NCBI GenBank assembly: GCA_016764635.1
Contig: JAESRM010000276.1
Span: 937 to 7,261 of the forward strand
DNA: 6,325 bases
DNA from: Planctomycetota bacterium
GTDB taxonomy: Bacteria; Planctomycetota; UBA1135; GCA-002686595
Direction: 5' to 3'
Shown here one piece after another: positions 1 to 4,142 of this stretch (within the stretch, counting starts at the first letter, position 1; each line of letters begins with the position of its first letter). Position numbers and translations under genes: made by a program. The notes under the pieces are model-generated. The model was not told the origin of the DNA, ran no database searches, and worked only from the letters and a program-made list of their open reading frames with translations.

Positions 1-306
1 GCCTTGGGCAGCAGCGCTCTTCTCGCGCTCCAGATCCAATTGGGAAGAGAAGCTGTCGGCCGAGCGCCCTTTGTTGTCGCGCTCTTCGCGCAGGCGGTTG
101 GTGGACTCCTTAAGGGAGGCAACTTCAGTATTGAGAAGGGTGATTTCTCCGTCCTTGCCTGCGAGCGCCTCATCGGTGCTGGCGGTCAAGCTCACGTGCA
201 TTTCCTTCCAGTTCTGGTCGGCGCTCAAGAGGTTTGAGGCCCAGCCCAGGACAAGGGCGGTGAGAAGCAAGTTCAGGACGATGAAGATCCGTGCGATCGA
301 ACTCAT
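1..306 (-). CDS. Membrane-anchored coiled-coil protein, 3' part outside window
   Basis: Reading the minus strand from the ATG at 306-304 gives 102 codons with no stop, so the gene continues past the left edge. The protein starts MSSIARIFIVLNLLLTALVL: a short N-terminus with one Arg, then a hydrophobic segment at about residues 7-27. This is an uncleaved anchor or a signal peptide without an obvious cleavage site. From about residue 33 the sequence is hydrophilic and rich in Glu, Lys, Ser and Leu, with hydrophobic residues spaced as in a coiled coil (residues about 45-100). The topology suggests an inner-membrane protein with a periplasmic rod. A weak GGAT lies about 9 bases before the ATG. 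A good promoter and a long leader lie upstream (506-535), so it is probably transcribed separately from lnt. I do not recognise a functional family. Similar short-anchor coiled-coil proteins are, from memory, common as hypothetical proteins in Planctomycetota. The gene call is well supported by the anchor and open frame; the function is unknown. Confidence 0.72.
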   Translation of the reverse strand, partial: MSSIARIFIVLNLLLTALVLGWASNLLSADQNWKEMHVSLTASTDEALAGKDGEITLLNTEVASLKESTNRLREERDNKGRSADSFSSQLDLEREKSAAAQG

Positions 307-348
307 GTTGGATCCGTAGTTGGGTGGGGGGAGTGGTCTGACTTTGAC

Positions 349-491
349 AATCCCCAGACAACAGATGTCCGCTGCGCGGAACCCGAAGGGAGGGGGGGAA
401 GATCGTCGCTGTCCCGAGGGACAGCCCGAATGGGGATTCAAGCTCCGCTGGGTAGCGGGGCCCGAGTCGTCCGTTCGAGCGGAGAGCGACT
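349..491 (-). promoter_or_regulatory. Structured 5' leader, possible cis-acting RNA
   Basis: Between the predicted transcription start (about 499) and the ATG at 306 the transcript can form several helices. (a) 487-491 pairs with 465-469, with an inner stem of 480-483 with 470-473. (b) 454-461 pairs with 442-449, eight pairs including one G-U in one strand sense, with a four-base loop. (c) TGGGGATT and AATCCCCA at 431-438 and 349-356 form a perfect 8-bp long-range stem. It encloses (d) a 7-bp hairpin at 408-425 (GCTGTCC, four-base loop, GGACAGC) and (e) a 5-bp hairpin at 368-380 (TCCGC, three-base loop, GCGGA). The result is a multi-branched fold ending 42 bases before the start codon. I do not recognise a known riboswitch. 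The segment near 470-480 resembles a T-arm TTCGA loop, but no tRNA can be built around it. Confidence 0.4.
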
Positions 492-505
492 AGGATTGGC
501 CGGCG

Positions 506-535
506 AGTATAGGAATGAGGCCTTGGGGGGGTCAA
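506..535 (-). promoter_or_regulatory. Sigma70-type promoter for the coiled-coil gene
   Basis: On the minus strand the -35 box TTGACC (535-530) and the -10 box TATACT (511-506) are separated by 18 bases (529-512). Both boxes match the sigma70 consensus at five of six positions. The predicted transcription start is near 499, giving a leader of about 190 bases before the ATG at 306. It lies in the gap just downstream of the lnt stop, which fits an independent promoter. The spacer contains a run of C on the minus strand. This is inference from sequence alone. Confidence 0.6.
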
Positions 536-586
536 GCCCGCTCATGGGTCTCTATTCGATCTCGCGCGAACGCATGCCCCTAACCA

Positions 587-604
587 TTACCCCAGCTGGG
601 GTAA
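587..604. other. Perfect 18-bp palindrome over the lnt stop codon
   Basis: TTACCCCAGCTGGGGTAA is its own reverse complement. It includes the lnt stop codon (587-589 read on the minus strand) and the last five sense codons. As RNA it would give a GC-rich hairpin with stem up to 7 bp. After it on the minus strand comes TGGTTAGGGGC, which has no U tract, so it is not a typical intrinsic terminator. It could be a transcript 3'-end stabiliser, a weak terminator or a protein-binding site. Confidence 0.45.
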
Positions 605-2389
605 CCGACGACGGCTGTAGAAAAGCAAAATCCCAAGGCAAACCCAATACAACCCCGCCTGAATGGGCCAAAAACGCACATATGGCGTTTTCGGAGGCGC
701 AGGTCCCTCCCCAACTCCCCCACCTTGGGCGGGTACAGGAACCGTCACACGCAGGGTTCCGCGCACCATTTTATGCTCTCCATCCTGCTGCAAAAGACTC
801 AAAATTCGTCCGTCGGCACCCACCAAAACGCTGGCTCCGGAGTTCGTGGCCCTCAAAATTGAGCGTCCGCTCATGATTGCGGCCAGTCGAGTGAAGGCCA
901 ACATGTGATCCATGAGCACGCTGCGCTCGTACCAAGCCTCGTTGCTGGCAACCATGTGGAAGTCCACTCCAGCGCCCCCGTGGACCCCAATAAAGGGGTC
1001 GTCATAAGAGTTGTCGTAACAGATCAGCGTTCCGACCCGGTACGGCCGCCCATCGCGCCCCTCAAAAGCCAGTACGGTGGACTGATCATCGGATACGAAA
1101 TCGGGGATGTAGCCCCCTACACGCTGGATCGTATCCAGTAGCCACGGCACGTAGGCAGCGGGAAAAGGATCCTCCGCCGCGGGCACCAGATGTAATTTAC
1201 TTGCCAAAGCGCCTGGTTTGCCATCTGCATCCCAGATCCGAGCCCCATTCACTCTCCAAAGGTAGCCCTCGCGCTCGACCAAACCTTCAACGCCCCCAAA
1301 AATGGGTGTATTCGGCGGCAAAGGCGCCTGACCGCGGGCCAAATCCTTGAGCCAAGCCTCGCTGTAGCCGGCGGCCATGAGCTGCGTCCCGACCCGGTTG
1401 CGGCGCGTATTGCGGCCCTGCAACACCGACAGGAAGTCATCCAGGTAGCCCACGCTCCCCAACAGGGTATCCCTCGTCCACTTCCTACTGGTGAATTCAG
1501 GCGAGTTGGCCCCGTCCCTAAAAGCTTTCAGGGCAGAGGGTTCGGCCGAAATACCCGGCATCATGGTCTCCCCGAAGGCTACCAAATCGGGCTCGGGCTC
1601 CCCATTGGCGCGGCCCTCCGCCAGCCCGTCCACCAGGCACTGAACGGGATCCACCAGGAGCGTGTGCCTCCAATCGCTGGAGTGGGCCTTCAAGCTTTGC
1701 TCCAAACCCGGGGTGAGCACGACCACGCGCGGGCCCGGGACCATCTCCGGAGCGGGCACCAAAACCCCCGCCAGTATCACTGCCAGAGGCGCGCCCAGGC
1801 CCACTGCATGGGACAGTTTCGCGGATCCCTGCGACCCGCGCATGCGGTCCACGACCCAACCTGCAAAAGCCGCCAAAGCGAAGGATAACCCCCAAACTCC
1901 GAAGGTACGAGCGCCCGAGGAGAACCAAAAATCAGCGTGGGTGAGCGTGCCCACACGCCACCATCCGAAGCTGTACGGGGACGGCAAGGAGAAGCGCACG
2001 ATCTCGGCTGCCATCCATGCCATGGGTGCGGCCAAGGCCAAAGGATAGCGCCCGCCCAAACGCCTCAAAAGAACCCCGCCCGCCACCAGGTAGAGGGCCG
2101 GCACAAAGCCCATGGGCAGCACGGCCCACGGCAACAGATAGCGCATCCAATAGGCGAAACCACACAGGCCGAGCCCATTCACAAACCACTCGATGAGCTT
2201 GGCCCGGGGGCCGGGGCGGGAGACCACCCAAACCCACGGAATCAGTGCCACAAAGGCCAGAAACCCAAACCCATCCCGATTGAAGAGGCCAGGCTGCGAA
2301 AGGAGCAGCAAGGCCCAGGCTGCGAGTAGCCCCAGCGCCCGGCCCAGGGGCCGGATCTCAGGGGATTTGCACGGGGCGGCGTCGGACAT
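587..2389 (-). CDS. lnt: Apolipoprotein N-acyltransferase (Lnt)
   Basis: Lnt transfers an acyl chain from a phospholipid to the free amino group of the N-terminal cysteine of lipoproteins, the last step of lipoprotein maturation in the inner membrane. The protein has 600 residues from the ATG at 2389-2387. The N-terminal half has about seven hydrophobic segments (roughly 17-36, 40-58, 66-84, 86-108, 116-134, 163-182, 194-212). A nitrilase-like domain follows (about 220-550), then a last membrane helix (about 571-591). The catalytic triad is visible: Glu274 in VAFGE, Lys398 in SKLHLVP and Cys457 in LICYD. Glu406 matches the second essential Glu, eight residues after Lys as in E. coli. The motifs SNEAWY (482-487) and RATNSG (513-518) also fit. 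At 600 aa it is longer than the roughly 510 aa E. coli enzyme, mostly through a larger Glu274-Lys398 segment. The residue after Cys-Tyr is Asp459 where E. coli has Glu. The frame stays open upstream to 2833, but that part overlaps the pump adaptor start and looks unlike protein, so the start before the first membrane helix is chosen. No clear ribosome binding site is visible. Confidence 0.93.
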   Translation of the reverse strand: MSDAAPCKSPEIRPLGRALGLLAAWALLLLSQPGLFNRDGFGFLAFVALIPWVWVVSRPGPRAKLIEWFVNGLGLCGFAYWMRYLLPWAVLPMGFVPALYLVAGGVLLRRLGGRYPLALAAPMAWMAAEIVRFSLPSPYSFGWWRVGTLTHADFWFSSGARTFGVWGLSFALAAFAGWVVDRMRGSQGSAKLSHAVGLGAPLAVILAGVLVPAPEMVPGPRVVVLTPGLEQSLKAHSSDWRHTLLVDPVQCLVDGLAEGRANGEPEPDLVAFGETMMPGISAEPSALKAFRDGANSPEFTSRKWTRDTLLGSVGYLDDFLSVLQGRNTRRNRVGTQLMAAGYSEAWLKDLARGQAPLPPNTPIFGGVEGLVEREGYLWRVNGARIWDADGKPGALASKLHLVPAAEDPFPAAYVPWLLDTIQRVGGYIPDFVSDDQSTVLAFEGRDGRPYRVGTLICYDNSYDDPFIGVHGGAGVDFHMVASNEAWYERSVLMDHMLAFTRLAAIMSGRSILRATNSGASVLVGADGRILSLLQQDGEHKMVRGTLRVTVPVPAQGGGVGEGPAPPKTPYVRFWPIQAGLYWVCLGILLFYSRRRLPQLG

Positions 2390-2455
2390 GGTGTGACTCA
2401 AAGGGGGGAAGCGGACCGGTTTGCTGGCGAGGGTCGAATGCGGGAGGTATACGCC

Positions 2456-2478
2456 CCTTTCCTTCAGGAAGGGAAAGG
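2456..2478. repeat. Inverted repeat, 7-bp arms
   Basis: CCTTTCC (2456-2462) and GGAAAGG (2472-2478) are exact inverse complements around a 9-base centre. An inner TTCCT/AGGAA pairing (2460-2464 with 2466-2470) offers an alternative. It lies about 70 bases upstream of the lnt start, so it may be an operator or part of the lnt leader. Confidence 0.4.
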
Positions 2479-2528
2479 AAACTACGCACTCCACGTAAGG
2501 ACGGCAATACTCTTCCGTCTGGCCCACA

Positions 2529-2550
2529 CCCACTGGGTTCATCGAGTGGG
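2529..2550. repeat. Inverted repeat CCCACT/AGTGGG
   Basis: CCCACT (2529-2534) and AGTGGG (2545-2550) are perfect 6-bp arms around a 10-base centre. The total span of 22 bases suits a dimeric regulator site or a small hairpin. In GC-rich DNA, 6-bp arms also arise by chance. Confidence 0.25.
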
Positions 2551-2608
2551 CCCGTGACCCGGCGAGCTTGGGTATTACAGACCTTTTGCCACCCTCGACG
2601 CAAGCTAA

Positions 2609-2645
2609 GGCCCCTCGATAAGACATGCTAGGGGCCGCGGCCCCT
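2609..2645. promoter_or_regulatory. Three alternating half-sites upstream of the efflux operon
   Basis: GGCCCCT (2609-2615), AGGGGCC (2630-2636) and GGCCCCT (2639-2645) occur in a row. The second and third form a perfect 16-bp palindrome, AGGGGCCGCGGCCCCT (2630-2645). The first and second form a 7-bp hairpin with a 14-base loop. The middle arm can pair with only one partner at a time. The site is 64-100 bases before the adaptor ATG at 2709. It may be an operator for a dimeric repressor controlling the pump, or an RNA switch if transcription starts upstream of it. Confidence 0.45.
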
Positions 2646-2708
2646 GCCCATGGGATTTCCGCCTTGCCCGCCTTCCTTCGCCTCGTGCGTTTGCCCCCTC
2701 CCCCTCCG

Positions 2709-4136
2709 ATGGTTCGATTTTCTCCCCGCCCCTTGCCCACCCTGGCTTTGGGCACCCTGCTGATCCTGGCTAGCGCCTGCTCCAAGCAATCGGAGGCCCA
2801 AGGCTCCAAGACGGAGCTCCCCCTCCAAGGCAAGATTCAAAAGGAAGCCCAGATTCGAGTCCTGACCGCCCCCGTGGTGCGCCAGGAAATGGTGCGCACG
2901 CTGAGCGTAACGCGCGCCATCGAATCGACCCAGGAGATCGAGGTGTTGCCGCGCACCAGCGGCGTCATCGTCGAATTACTAGTGGATGAAGGCGCGCAAG
3001 TCACCGAGGGGCAGATCCTGGCCCGCATGGATCCGCGCGAAGCGCAAACCCAAGTGGACGATGCCCACCTGGCCCTGCAAGAAGCGCAAAACAACGGACC
3101 TCGTCTGAACCTGGCCGTGCGCGAAGCGGACGAGCGGGTCAAGCGCGCCGAGCTCACCCACCAGCAAAGCCTGCGCGACTTTGAACGCAACAAAACCGCA
3201 GGCTTCGTGAGTTCCAGCGACCTGGAAAAGCTCGAGTTGACCAAGGACCAAACCTTCCGCGATTGGCAAGCCACAAAACTCAGCCACGAGAGTGCGCAGC
3301 AGGACCTGGAAAACCAAGGCGCCATCATCGACCGGGCGGAACTCGCCGTGGAGAAAGCCGAACTCTCCCTCGACTTCTATTCCATCCGCGCTCCCTTCGC
3401 GGGCGTGATCGCTGAACGTAAAGTCAACCTGGGCGCGAGCGTGGGCCCCAGCGCCGGCGTCTTCGTACTGACGGACCCCACCCATCTGCGTGCCATTCTC
3501 TTCCGCCCGCAGAACGAACTCTTCTTCTACCGCTCCGCCGCCACAAACCAGGGCGCCAACCTCAACATCCGCGTGGAGCCCGAGGCCTACGACGGTTTGC
3601 TCTATTCGGGAAGCCTGCGCCGGGTGAGCCCCACGGTCGACGCCAAGAGTGGATCCATTCGTGTCACCATCGATCTAGAACAACCGGGCCCCGACGATTC
3701 CCGTCCGGCCCTGCTGCCCGGAATGATGGTGCGTTTGCACATCATCACCGAGCGTCACCCGGACACTTTGGTGGTTGAGAAACGAGCCCTGCGCCGGGAA
3801 GGCGACCGCCGCCACATTTTCGTGGTGCGCGATGGAGTGGCCCGCCGCGTTGAGGTCATCGAAGGATTGCTGGGCGAGTACGAGGTTGAGATCGCCCCGG
3901 CAGAAGGCGAAAGCCTCATGGAAGGAGAAGCTGTTGTCATCGTGGGTGGACGCGAATTGGAAGACGGCAAACCCGTGCACATCGCCAACGAACCGGAGGT
4001 GAGCCCGGACACCGAATTGAAGGTCACCGAAGATCAGGGAGAGGCTCTGGCTGCGGAGACCTCCGATTCTGAGAACAAGACCGAGGACACCTCGCAGGTC
4101 TCGACTCCCGACTCCACCCAAGCGGAGCAAAACTAG
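2709..4136 (+). CDS. RND efflux periplasmic adaptor (membrane fusion protein), lipoprotein
   Basis: This protein is the periplasmic link between an RND permease and an outer-membrane channel. It has 475 residues from the ATG at 2709. The N-terminus has Arg3 and Arg7, then a hydrophobic stretch (11-21), then LASAC with Cys24 as the likely lipidated residue, so it should be anchored to the membrane. Lipoyl half-domains lie at about 73-110 (VLPRTSGVIVELLVDEGAQV) and 222-258 (FYSIRAPFAGVIAERKVNLG). Between them is a helical hairpin rich in Glu, Gln, Lys and Ala (about 110-220). A beta-barrel (about 259-345) and a membrane-proximal domain (about 350-425) follow. The last 45 residues are acidic and Ser/Thr-rich, unlike typical AcrA tails. 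The frame is open from another ATG at 2625, but that would place 28 unconvincing residues before the signal, and the inner ATG gives a normal lipoprotein signal. No ribosome binding site is clear. The permease gene follows after 3 bases, so they form an operon. Substrate cannot be told from sequence. Confidence 0.92.
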   Translation: MVRFSPRPLPTLALGTLLILASACSKQSEAQGSKTELPLQGKIQKEAQIRVLTAPVVRQEMVRTLSVTRAIESTQEIEVLPRTSGVIVELLVDEGAQVTEGQILARMDPREAQTQVDDAHLALQEAQNNGPRLNLAVREADERVKRAELTHQQSLRDFERNKTAGFVSSSDLEKLELTKDQTFRDWQATKLSHESAQQDLENQGAIIDRAELAVEKAELSLDFYSIRAPFAGVIAERKVNLGASVGPSAGVFVLTDPTHLRAILFRPQNELFFYRSAATNQGANLNIRVEPEAYDGLLYSGSLRRVSPTVDAKSGSIRVTIDLEQPGPDDSRPALLPGMMVRLHIITERHPDTLVVEKRALRREGDRRHIFVVRDGVARRVEVIEGLLGEYEVEIAPAEGESLMEGEAVVIVGGRELEDGKPVHIANEPEVSPDTELKVTEDQGEALAAETSDSENKTEDTSQVSTPDSTQAEQN

Positions 4137-4142
4137 GCAATG
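4124..4142 (+). promoter_or_regulatory. Ribosome binding site and short gene junction
   Basis: GGAG at 4124-4127 lies inside the last codons of the adaptor, 12 bases before the permease ATG (4140-4142). The adaptor stop TAG is at 4134-4136, so only 3 bases separate the genes. This favours translational coupling of adaptor and permease. It is the clearest Shine-Dalgarno match in the window. Confidence 0.5.

Larger units (their letters stand above)
2390..2708. promoter_or_regulatory. Divergent intergenic region between lnt and the efflux operon
   Basis: These 319 bases separate two divergent genes and must hold the promoters of both, but I could not find a convincing -35/-10 pair on either strand. 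TATAC-like hexamers occur at 2446-2453 and TAATAC on the minus strand at 2577-2572, each lacking a good -35 box at proper spacing. The region contains inverted repeats at 2456-2478, 2529-2550 and 2609-2645. An ATG at 2625, in frame with the adaptor, lies inside the last one. The stretch before 2709 is C-rich (CCCCCTCCCCCTCCG), with no Shine-Dalgarno match. I see no gene in it. Confidence 0.5.

Noticed and set aside
388..400. G-quadruplex in the G-run (GGGAGGGGGGG)
   Set aside because: Only three full G-tracts can be made with loops; a fourth is missing nearby.
465..491. tRNA-like T-arm with a TTCGA loop
   Set aside because: The stem is only 4 bp with a 6-base loop, and no acceptor, D or anticodon arms fit around it.
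430..876. 148-codon plus-strand open frame
   Set aside because: It crosses the promoter and leader region and the 3' end of lnt in antisense, with no recognisable domain.
2625..2708. Upstream ATG at 2625 for the adaptor
   Set aside because: It would put 28 residues, including a Pro run, ahead of an otherwise complete lipoprotein signal. No ribosome binding site favours it. It cannot be fully excluded.
2390..2833. N-terminal extension of the lnt reading frame (about 148 more codons upstream)
   Set aside because: It overlaps the adaptor gene on the other strand, is low-complexity Gly/Arg/Lys-rich and has no match to Lnt proteins. The ATG at 2389 comes just before the first membrane helix.
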